64,000 nt of DNA from Diphasiastrum complanatum (lineage: Eukaryota > Streptophyta > Lycopodiopsida > Lycopodiales > Lycopodiaceae). The position numbers and the translations under genes are program-made. Positions 38,740-50,700 of the stretch are shown here, in pieces; the first letter of the stretch is position 1, and every line of letters starts with the position of its first letter. The notes under the pieces are model-generated. The model saw only the letters and a program-made list of their open reading frames with translations, had not been told where the DNA came from and ran no database searches. The stretch covers positions 19,968,685 through 20,032,684 of the forward strand of contig CM055098.1 in assembly GCA_029204225.1 (NCBI GenBank), written 5' to 3'.

Positions 38740-41700
38740 CGCGCCCACCCGCCCTGCTGGCGCTGCTGTCCGCCCTGCTGGCGCTGCAGTGCTGACCTTC
38801 GCACCTGCCCTACGCTGCCCTGCGCTGGTCTGCGCTACTGCGCTGCTACGCCTGGCCGTTTGTCTACACTGTCCTCCATCTGCTTACCGCCTCCTATGGC
38901 ACCTAAGAAAAAGGGGGGTGTTCTTACACCCCCCTCCCTGTTGGACACCCCCCCATCACCGGTAGTGATGGAGGAGCCGTCTTCGGTGATAGAAACTAGT
39001 GACATTCCTGTCAACATGGCTGCCATTGACTACACTCCTTCCAAACCTACCGAAAGTCTTTTTGCTTATGATCTTAGTTTTATCCGACAAGAAATTCTTG
39101 GACTTAAGAAACAACTACACCTCTTTGAAGCTGAAAATAGCAAGTTAGCTAAGGATCTTTTTGGTGTCACGGAACGTGTGGAGCAGCTTGAGCAAGAAAA
39201 TATATATCTTAAGCAACGAATTGCAGAAAAAAGTGCCTTGGAGGAGACTTCCAACAAGATCAATAGCTTGGAGAAACAAGTCGAGGAGACGAAAATGTGG
39301 GCAGCACTCTTCAAACCGGATGATATGGGCAGCAAACTCTCATCACTCGCAAAACAGGTTGAAGAAACGACATCGATCCTTAAGCAAGGTAATCACTCTC
39401 AGATTTCATCTTTTCCGAAGGAAAACGATTTGGAGACAGTTTTGGGTGAACAAGCCAGAAGGGCCAAAAAAGCCTTTAACATTAGAGTAAGAGGCATTGC
39501 CAATGGTGGAAAACCGTTGGAAGAAGCTACGGATTTGCTCATTTCCAAGTTATCTCATGTGGCTGATGGTTTTGATACTGCTTGGCGTAGTAAATTTGAT
39601 GACAATGTTTTGTTTATCAAGTTCCGCTCGCTTTCACAACGCAATGCTGCCCTTCGGCTTAGGGCAAAGCTTAAAGGTACTTTCATTTATATGGATGATG
39701 ACTTAACAAATACTCAATGGTTGGCAAGAAAAAAGATTATCCTTGAAGCGAAAGAGAAAGGGCAAAGGGTTGTTTTTATTGACGGGAAACCGAGATTTTT
39801 CGACCTTCCACAATAGGAACTAGGGGCCCCCGGATATAGAAGCTACCCGAGATCCCCTACCAATTTGAGACTTGGCTTCTGGAATTGTAATGGTTTTTTA
39901 TCTTCGTCATCAGCCGGAGACTTTGCTGATTTTATTAGAAAATGCGACATTTTGTTGTTGGCTGAAACTCATGAGTCCTTATATCATCCTCTTCCAAATA
40001 TACAGGAGTACTCTTGGCATTCTGCTTTTCGTCCATTTGTTAGGGGAAAAACTTGTCGAGGATCTGGAGGAGTAGCTTGTTTATACAGAGACACCACAGT
40101 TCAGATGGTTAAACAAGATCCATACGCTCGCTATATTTGGTTACACATTATTGGCTCACTATTGGGATTACCTCAGGACATCTATATAGCTGTATGCTAT
40201 TTTGCTCCACAGACCTCAGTGTTTGCTGAGTTTGGCGGGGACCCTTTTCAGGCTCTCTCAGATGATATTGCTATCTTTTCTCAGCAGGGTGCCATTTTAC
40301 TAGCAGGTGATTTCAACGCCCGCACAAGCTCTAGACAAACCGAATTTCATGCAGCTACGGATCTTCTCAGGCTTTACCCTTTGGATATGGGGCTAGACCG
40401 GGTATCACAGGATGCAGACACTCCAGCTACATCTTTCGGGGAGCAGTTGATCACTCTAGCAGAGACACACGCTCTTGCCATTTTGAATGGCCTCACACAG
40501 TGGCCTTCCTCATCAGCATATACATGCTATCCTCATGGTGGAGGACATAGTGTGGTCGACTACTTCATTGGATCACCTGCTTTGATCTCTCACATTTCTG
40601 ATTTCTCCATTACACCCCCTACCATTTCCGATCACTCACTCTTACACATCTCACTTGGTCACATAACCTCTTCTTTGCAAGTTTCTTGCTCTCTTCCCAC
40701 TCATAAACGTATTCCTTTCACCCAATCTGGATTCACTAATTACACCACAATCTTATCCCAACTACTCGCTAACTTCCCGTTCATGGCACCAATTGACCAG
40801 CAAGCCACTTTTCTCTCTACATCCCTCTTAGCTGCTGCTTCCTCATCCTTCCCCACCAAAACGACATCATCTCACAGAAGTGTTCACAACAGATGGTATG
40901 ATGCAGAATGCCGCTCTCTTCACAATCATGTGACATATGCCAGGTCACACTCCCCTGCCACACTCAAACAATGCCAGAAAGAATATCATAGAACCACCAG
41001 AACAAAGAAGATCAAGTACCTACAATCACTCTGCCAAAAAATGATCAACTCTTTAGATTCACCCTCCTCTTTTTTCTGGAAACATTTCACCAGACACTCT
41101 TCAACATTGGCCCCCATAGCCATCGAATCCTGGATCGAGTATGCCACGGAGTTATATACCACGGACTCTCCTCCTACCTCACTCTCACCGAGACCTGACC
41201 ACTGCTCACTTTTCACCCCTGACATGGTTGAAAACGCCATTAAACATGCCAAACTAAATAAAGCCACTGACTATGACTCCTTAAGTGTAGACTTCCTAAA
41301 GCCCATAGCACATCTCATCTCCCCTTACATTGCTCATGTTTTTAACACAGCTGTTACTTCTGGTTTTCCTACGGCTTGGTGTACTAATATCCTTCACCCC
41401 ATCCTCAAGGCAGGTGATCCCATGAATGTAGGAAACTACCGCACCATTATGATTGGCCACACTCTGGCTAAGATATATGGCTCTATACTACAGACAGTTA
41501 CTGGATCTTTTGCTGAAACTGAGGGTTTACACGCTATGGGTCAAGCTGGTTTCAGACCGGGATATTCTACTTCAGACCAGATCTTCATTTTGAGATGCAT
41601 TATTGAGGAGGCTCGACATCGGAAACAGAGAATTTACTGTTGCTTTGTGGATTTTCGCAAAGCTTTTGACTCTGTTCCACGACATCTTCTTTTCCAGAGA

Positions 41701-44700
41701 CTGTCTTCACTTGGCTTTTCAGAGGATACTATTGCTGCGATCATTACTTTATATGAGCGAGTCTTGGCACGTTTCAGAGATGGTAGTGGCTGGTCCTCAC
41801 AGATACATTCTACCATTGGTGTGAAGCAGGGTTGCCCCTTATCACCCACTCTTTTTGCACTATATATAGATGACCTCGAGCGGATTATTCGCGAGGAAGG
41901 TGGAGAGGGCTGTCCCCTAGCAGACATTATTATCCCCATTCTCTTGTACGCTGATGATGTGGTTCTCCTCTCATCCTCTGCAGCTGGTTTACAGAGTCAC
42001 CTTTCTGCTTTACATCACTTTTGCCAGCGTTGGGGATTGACGGTTAACCTTAAGAAGACTAAGATTATGGTGTTTAACACCAACAGACAGCATATGAGAG
42101 ATGTGATTTTCTATTATGACGGGCTACCGATTGAGATCGTGACCTCCTACACCTATCTGGGAGTTCTTTTCTCTGGTCCGCTACTCACTTTTCGACCAGC
42201 AGCCACCGCCAGGCTCCGCAAGGGGCATACCGCTCTTGTGCATATGGAGAGATTTTGCTCTACTTATTATGTGCAGGATCCTGCTACCAGATGCCTACTA
42301 TTTTCTGCTACTGTCTCCCCAGTTGTGCTATATTCGGCTGAGACTTGGTGCCCTGATTTATCACGCGATACATGGAGAGATCTTACTCGTATCCAGATTC
42401 TCATGCTCAGTAGGATAATCCGGGCTAAGCCCTCAGTACCACATGATATCATACTAGCCGAGTTTGCTTCTCCTCCATTAGTTGTTGGTGCTATGTTTTA
42501 GATCATCACCTTTCTTCACAGGGTATCAGATCTAGATACCTCCAGATACATTGTTGCTGCTCTCACTTCATCTTGTACCATTGCGGATCAGGGAGCCAAG
42601 CACTCTTGGTATCGCAGTGTCTCAGCCCTTCTTCAGACTTGGGGTTTATCCGCACTTGATCTTCCGAATGGAACCCATGCTTATATCAGACAGCAGATCT
42701 ACCGGAGCTACATACGCACTATATGGTCACATCCTGATCCAGATAGGGTCAAGCTACATTATTATGGCACACATCTTTTACGGCTGGACGTTTCGGGCTT
42801 GCCTATTCTTCCAGTTTATCTTACACAGACGCTATCTTTTGGTCTGAGATATCGTATAGGACAACTTCGAGTCTCTTCTCATCAGCTTGCTATCGAGACA
42901 GGTAGATACACAGACACTCCCAGATTGCAGCGGATATGTCAGCTCTGTTCTCTTCAGGAGGTGGAAGATGAGTTTCATTTCATCTTTCGCTGCCCAGTAT
43001 ACTATGAGATTAGAGGACGATACCATTGTTTATACCGAGATATTCCCCTCACGTTGAGCTCCTTCCTCGAGTATCCAGACGCTAGATGTGTGGGTCTTCT
43101 TTTGAGAGAGATGTATATTTTACGAGCTTCACTTCTACCTACGCTCTCAGATATGGATTCCAGTCAGGCTCACATTACTCAGTTCTTCCAGAAGCGAGAC
43201 AGAGTGGATATTTCGGTTGCGGATTTTGACGTCCCCGTCCGAAGATCGAAGACACAGAGAGTTTCGGCTCGATCCAGTGCTACTAGATATTCATACGCCT
43301 CCCACCAGCCTACATCACGACCCACTACTACCATCACTCATTACTTTCGGCTTGCTCGTAGCTAGTTTCCTCCGCGGAGCAGGTGGTTAAGCTCTTGCTT
43401 TGTACCCTCACCAGCTGGTGGTCAAGCTTGGATACTTTTTCTCTTAGAGACAGAGAGATCGATATTTTAGTTTTAGTTTTACTGTCTTTTCATTGGTAAA
43501 TAAGTCCTTATGCGGACAATGCTTCTCACATTTTGTACTCTCTTTTGTCTTATGTGCCCCTGGGCACCAAAAGACGTTAATAATAATAATTCTAATTCTA
43601 ATTCTAATTCTCTCTCTCTCTTTGGCGATGGCTCTCCTGGCGCGATGGCTGCCTTGCTGACGCGATGGCTTCCTGCCTCGCTGACCTGTACCGCTCCTGC
43701 CTCTGCTCCTACACGCTCCGCTCCTGCTGACGCTATCTTCCTCGCTGACCTGTACCGCTCCTCTGATGCTGTACGGCCCCTGCTGGCGCTAACCTGACCC
43801 ACAATCTTGCCTACCACTACCCTTAGCTCCATGGCACCCAAGAAAAAGGGGGGTGCCCCTACGCCCCCCCCTCTATTCACCTCTTCTCCTCCTCCATCAT
43901 CTGAGAGGGAGGGGGATGCTATTTCACCTACAACAATCCCACTGCTAGCTGCACTAGAAGGCATTACTGATGCACCCTCTATTTTCACTGACAATCCACT
44001 TGCTATCACAGAAACGCATCAGCTGTCCACGGTCGATTACACTAATTCCAAGCCTATTGAGAGCCTTTATGCCTATGATATTGGTTTCATCCGAAACGAA
44101 ATCCTCGACATTAAGAAACAACTACACTTTTTTGAAATGGCGAATGGCAAATTGGCTCTAGATCTCGTGGGTGTCAAAGAACGGGTGGAGCAGCTTGAGC
44201 AAGAAAATGTATATCTTAAGCAACGACTTGCAGAACATGTACCTTCTTCGGACGAAACTTCTAACAAAATATCTTGCTTGGAAAAATAGGTCGAAGAGAC
44301 AAAGACATGGGCAGCACTCTTCAAACCGGATGATATGGGCAGCAAACTCTCATCATTTGCAAAACAGGTTGAAGAAACGACATCGATCCTCAAACAAGGT
44401 AATCACCCCCATATCTCAGCCTCTATGATGGATAACAATTTGGAGACAGTTTTGGATGAACAAGCTAGAAGAGCTAAAAAGGCTCTCAATATTAGAGTAA
44501 GAGGCATTGCCAACGGCGGTAACCCAATAGACGAAGCTACAGATTTACTCGTTTCCAAGTTATCTCATGTTGTTGATGGTTTTGATACGGCATGGCATAG
44601 TAAATTTGATGACAACGTTCTTTTTGTCAAATTTCGCTCTCTTCAACACCGCAATGCAGCCCTTCGGCTTAGAACAAAACTCAAAGGCACTTTCATTTAT

Positions 44701-47700
44701 ATGGATGATGACTTGACAAATACCCAATGGTTAACAAGGAAAAAGATTATTCACGAAGCAAAAGAAAAAGGGCAAAGGGTCATTTTTATCGATGGCACCA
44801 AGATATTTCGACCTCCTCTCGCACTAGGAACTTGGGGCTCCCGGGTTTAGGAGATGCCCGAGATCCCCTACAATTTTGAGACTTGGCTTCTGGAATTGCA
44901 ATGGTTTTTTATCATCATCATCGACAGGAGATTTTATTGATTTTATAAGCAAATGTGACATTTTGTTGTTGGCTGAAACCCATGAGTCCTTATATCATCC
45001 TCTTCCACATATACGGGATTACTCTTGGCATTCTGTTTTTCGCCCATTTGTGAGGGGAAAAACCTGTCGTGGATCTGGCGGAGTAGCTTGTTTATACAGA
45101 GCCGCGACAGTTAAGATGGTTAAGCAAGATCCATATGCTCGATATATATGGCTACATACTATTGGTTCATAATTGGGATTACCTCAGGACATTTATATGG
45201 CTGTATGTTACTTCGCTCCACAAACTTCGGCGTTTGCTGAATTTGGTGGGGACCCATTTCAAGCACTCTCAGATGATATTGCTTTTTTTTCTCAGCAGGG
45301 CTACATATTATTAGCAGGAGATTTTAATGCCCGTACTAGCTCCAGACAGACAGAATTTCATGCAGATACTGACGTTCTTCGGCTTCATCCTTTGGTTTGA
45401 TCGAGTATCACAGGATGCACACACTTCAGTTACATCTTTTGGGGAGCAGTTGATTACTCTTGCAGAGACACATTCTCTGGCCATCTTGAATGGCCTCACA
45501 CAGTGGCCTTCCTCATCAGCGTTTACATGTTATCCTCATGGTGGAGGACATAGTGTAGTTGACTACTTTATTGGATCACCTGCTTTGATCCCTCACATCT
45601 CTGATTTCTCCATTACAACTCCCACCATTTCTGATCACTCACTCCTACGCCTCTCACTAGGTCACATAACCCCGTCTTCTAAAGTTCCACGCTCCTCTTC
45701 TACTAACAAACGTGTTCCTTTTACTCACTCTGGACTCGCCAACTACACCACAACCCTGTCCCAACTACTTACTCACTTCCCTTTCACGGCATCAGTTGAG
45801 CAACAAGCCACTTTTCTCTCTAATTCCCTCTTATCTGCAGCGTCCTCATCTTTTCCCACAAAGACGATATCCTCTCATAGACGTGTTCACAACCGCTGGT
45901 ATGGTGCAGAATGTCGCTCTCTTCACAAACGTGTGGTAAATGCCAGATTACACTCCCCCGCAACACTCAAACAACACCAGAAAAAGTATCATAAAGCTAC
46001 CAGAACAAAGAACATAACATACCTACGATCACTTTGCCAAAGGTTGATCGATTCTTTAGATTCCTCTTCCTCCTCCTTTTTCTGGAAACATTTCACCAGA
46101 TCCTCTTCGACTTTGGCCCCCATAGCAACCGAATCTTGGGTCGAATATGCCACAAAACTTTATACCCTAGACTCCCCTCCTACCTTACTCTCACCACGAC
46201 CTGCCCGCTGCACGCTTTTTACTCCACACATGGTTGAAAATGCCATTAACCATGCCAAACTTCATAAAGCCACTGATTATGATTCTCTAAACGTGGATTT
46301 CCTCAAACCTGTAGCACATCTTATCTCGCCCTTTATTGCTCACGCTTTTAACACTGTTGTGACCTCTGGTTTTCCTACCGCATGGTGTACTAATATTCTT
46401 CATCCCATTCTCAAGGCAGGTGATCCCATAAATGCTGAAAACTACCGTACTATTATGATTGGTCACACTTTGGCTAAGATTTATGGTTCCATTTTACAGA
46501 CGGTTACTGGATCTTTTGCTGAGATTGAGGATTTACATGCTATGGGTCAGGCTGGGTTCAGACCAGGATACTCTACCTCAGGTCAGATTTTCATTTTGCG
46601 ATGCATCATTGAGGAGGCACGACATCAGAGACAAAGAGTTTATTGTTGCTTTGTGGACTTCCGCAAAGCTTTTGACTCAGTTCCGAGACACCTCCTTTTC
46701 CAGAGATTATCTTCGCTTGGCTTCACAGACGAGACTATTGCCGCGATCATTACTTTATATGAGCGAGTTTGGGCGCGGTTCAGGGATGGTAGTGGTTGGT
46801 CCTCGCTGATCCATTCTACTATTGGAGTGAAGCAGGGCTGCCCTTATCTCCTACTCTCTTTGCACTATATATTGATGACCTTGAGCGGATTATTCGAGAG
46901 GAAGATGGAGAGGGCTGTCCTTTAGCAGATATTATTATCCCCATTCTCCTATACGCTGATGATGTGGTTCTTCTCTCATCCTCTGCAGCTGGCTTACAAA
47001 GACACCTTTCTGCTTTACATCACTTCTGTCAGCTTTGGGGATTGACGGTTAATATCAAGAAGACCAACACTATGGTGTGCAACACCAATAGACAGCATAT
47101 GAGAGATGTGACCTTTTATTATGATGGGCTGCCGATTGAGATTGTGACCTCTTACACTTATTCGGGAGTACTTTTTTCTGGTCCGCTACTCACATTCCGA
47201 CCGGCAGCCCTCACCAGACTCTGTAAGGGGGACACTTCTCTTGTTCATATGGAGAGATTATGTTCCACATATTATGTACAAGACCCTGCTACCAGATGCT
47301 TACTATTTTCTACCACTGTCTCCCCGGTTGTTTTATACTCTGCTGAGACTTGGTGTCCGGATTTATCACGTGATACTTGGAGGGATCTTACTCCAACATA
47401 TTTATCGTAGTTACATACGCACTATATGGTCACAGCCGACCCTGATAAGGTCAAGATACATTTCTATGGCACACATTTACTACGGTTGGATACTACGGGT
47501 ACGCCTGTCCTTCCAGCATATCTTACACAGCCATTATCTTTTGGTCTGCGGTACCGTATGGGATAGCTCCGAGTCTCTTCTCATCAGCTGGCTATTGAGA
47601 TGGGTAGATACACGGACACTCCCAGATTGCAGAGGATATGTCAGCTTTGTTCTCTTCATGAGATGGAGGATGAGTTCCATTTCATCTTTCATTGTCCAGT

Positions 47701-50700
47701 ATATTATGAGATCAGGTGGCGTTATCATTGTTTATACAGAGATACCCCTCTCACGTTGCGATCGTTCCTTGAGTATCCAGACTCCAGATGTGTAGGTCTT
47801 CTATTGAGAGAGATGTATACTTTACGAGCTTCACTTCTACCTACCACAGATATGGATCACAGCCAGGCTCATATTACCCAGTTTTTCCAGAAGCGAGACA
47901 GAGAGGACATTTCCGTTTTGGATTTTTAAGTCCCCACTCGGAGATCGAAGACACAGAGAGTCTCACATACTTCTACTGGATCCAGGATCACTAGATCTTC
48001 ACGGGCTTCTCGCCAATCTAGAGCACGCTCCACTACTACTATCACTCTTTATTTTCAGCTTACTCGTAGCTAGTCTCCTCTGCAGAGCAGGTGGTTAAGC
48101 CCGTGCATTGTACCCTCGCAAGCTGGTGGTCAAGCTTGGATACTTCTTCTTCTTAGAGATAGCGAGATAGACATGCTAGTTTCTTGTCTTCTTCTCTTTT
48201 TTACTAGTAAATAAGTCCGTATGCGGACAATGCTCCTCACCTTTTGTACTCTCTTTTGTCTTATGTACCTTTGGGTACCAAAATACGTTAATAATAATAA
48301 TTCTAATTTTAATTCTTTCTCTTAGAGTTGGGTGCTAGGGGTCTAATTTTGTTTAGGGGCGCCCTATCTTGACTTTTGGGGGTGCCCTACATTTAGTAAG
48401 TGGTTAACCTTAGGGTTTGGTGGCATTTGGCCACATCCAGGTAGAGTACTTAGATGCTCATTGTATATTCCATTTTAAACAGTTTGGCTAAGCATTGCTC
48501 TCCATTGCTCTTGTTGCTGTTTTCTCTCTCTCTCTCTTAGAGTTGGGCGCCCAGCCTCTTCTCTCTTGTTTTCTGTGGAGATTGATTGATAACTAGATCT
48601 TGGTGACTTGACTCTTGCTTTCCTACATGTGTTGAATACAGATGCTCACTATTTCTAATGTTGAGATTGTATCTCATGACCCATGTTCACATAAAACCTA
48701 AGTTGCAAGTCTATGTATCTTAGTAAATCTCTAATGAAGACCTCTTCGTCTCTCAATTGAAAGTCTCTCTTCTAAACAAGCATGCCTCAACTGTTTGTCT
48801 CTAAGTTGTCGATATAGGTACTCAAAAAAGCAGGCCAGCCCAGCTAGTCTTTATAAATGACCTAATACCCGATGCCAAAGCTAAGCACAACTTTGAAAAT
48901 TGTAGACTGTTTACAATGTCATTATAAAGGTCACTATAGGCCGGTGAAGAGCCAATCGATAACTACAAATATACAACCAAGTGTCATAAATATCTACAAA
49001 TGGGGCAGGGAGTAAAAGCATCTATCAAGTACCTTCACCTATTCTGCCTTCTCGTGGCGGCTCTCATTGTTCCTTTTGTATACAAAGATATGTAGTTCCC
49101 TTGACTCACAAAATATCCCACAACCATGCTCTTACCCAAAAATACTATTGCTGGCATGAGCCCTTTCTTTGTTTTGCATGCATTGCAATGTCTAGGGGTT
49201 TATTAATGTTATTACATATGGCACATGTGGTATGTCTCTCTAGTGTGTATGCCTCTATCATTAGGTGGTAGCTTGTCACCCCTTAGCAAGGGTCATTAAA
49301 GTATAGCACAATCTTTTGTTAGAGGTGTGGTTGGACAATAGCCCAAAGCAAGTTCTTGTTATAGGTGTGGTTGGACAATACCTCAAGCAAGGTCCCGTCT
49401 TTTGGCACGTTTTTTGGCATCTCTATACACATTCACGATCTCTAGAGTCTAAATATGTCATGCTACATTTTTACAATAGGGGGGTTTGTTATGACTTTTT
49501 TCCACCAAGGGGATCCTTACAAGCTAGTTAGGTTCTACTTTGTTAGGATGTGCTCTTTTCCTCTATGTGGAATCCTTTACAAGATTATGATGTGCTACAT
49601 GTAAATCTTGATTGTTGCGTTTGGCTCAAGCTTTCGACGTATCTTTGGATTAGCAGTTACTTTCCACATGAGCACCTTGGAGTTCATTAACACTCAATCA
49701 CTTTTTACTACTTTCATACGGGCATTCTACTGTATATGACTCAATTCTACATGTTCAAAACTCTACTACTAGTGGTCTTGCTCGATTCATGAGGCACATC
49801 TAGTCTGTTGAACTGGCATGGTGTATGCGATAGCATTGCTCTAGTGTTGCCATGTTAATTAAACTTCATGCTTTTGGTTGGCATTCCTAGTATTTTCCAT
49901 CTCTTTGGGTGCCCTTTGTTGCTAGGAGTACCTTTATACGTTTTGGACCTATCACCCTTGCATTATAATGCCATTCCTTTATTCTACGACTAGATCGGTA
50001 TTTACTTTAGAAAATTCCTATCAAGTTCTTCTACGTCAATATTTTGGTAGCAATAGTCATCATAGTGACACACATTCCTTTGGTTGGTACTCTTGGTTTT
50101 TATACCTATTCTAGGATCTGTCTAATATACTTTAGATTCCTATTGCTATCATATGTTGGTCTTACTCCGTATACATTGGTCGTATGTTGTTGCACTTACG
50201 TAGCTCCTACTTGCTAGCATCTCGCTTTTCTATTGCAACAATTGTTGCAATCACTCATGCATTCTTCAAGCCATGTTTGCATTTTGTTATTATTCAAACA
50301 CTTTATACTTGTACACTTGATTAAATATTCTTGATATAGGGTATGACGAGTCTGCGTCTCCCTAACGTTGAGAATACTTTTTGGCTCACGTGGAAGTTGC
50401 CGAGAATCCTCGAGGGGAACTAGAACACTGTTTCTGACTACATTATCCGATCTAGTTAAAACCTTTCGTAACTGACTAACATGGAAAACTGGATGGACTT
50501 TACTGGTTGGGAGTTCTAGCTCATAGGAAATTTTGCCTATTCTCCTAATAATGGTAAACGGACTACAATACTTAGGAGACAACTTAGAACACACTCCTAT
50601 TTTGAGGGTTTTAGAGTCGTCTGAGACTCGAAGAAAGACTTTTTCACCAGGGGAGAATTGTACATCCCGTCTGTGCGGATCTGCATATTGCTTAGCTCGA

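Larger units (their letters stand above)
38652..43610 (+). mobile_element. Near-full-length LINE, copy A
   Basis: The 5' region opens with an 86-bp CT tract and a GC-rich leader with CCCTGCTGGCGCTGC repeats. ORF1 (38896-39816) and ORF2 (to 43365) follow. The 3' UTR ends in TTAATAATAATAATTCTAA-type repeats instead of poly(A). The element is sense-oriented in FANCD2 intron 29. The only clear coding lesion is one TAG inside ORF2 at 42499-42501. Confidence 0.93.
43611..48322 (+). mobile_element. LINE copy B, head-to-tail after copy A, degraded
   Basis: It begins with a short CT run and a GC-rich leader with GCGATGGCT and GACCTGTACCGCTCC repeats. ORF1 and ORF2 are homologous to copy A, and it has the same 3' end (GTTAATAATAATAATTCTAA). 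It carries stops, frameshifts and a deletion of about 300 bp near 47395 relative to copy A. It abuts copy A with no host DNA other than CT repeats between them. Confidence 0.93.

Noticed and set aside
38487-38804. ORFs reading through CT repeats as SLSLSL or RERERE
   Set aside because: Microsatellite translation; no constraint or domain.
37641-48538. The 200-bp flanking repeats read as LTRs of one retrotransposon
   Set aside because: They do not start TG and end CA, no primer site or polypurine tract adjoins them, and the interior is two LINEs.
48838-48960. Possible 5S rRNA- or tRNA-derived SINE
   Set aside because: A few words look familiar, but no A/B-box pair, cloverleaf or tail could be found.
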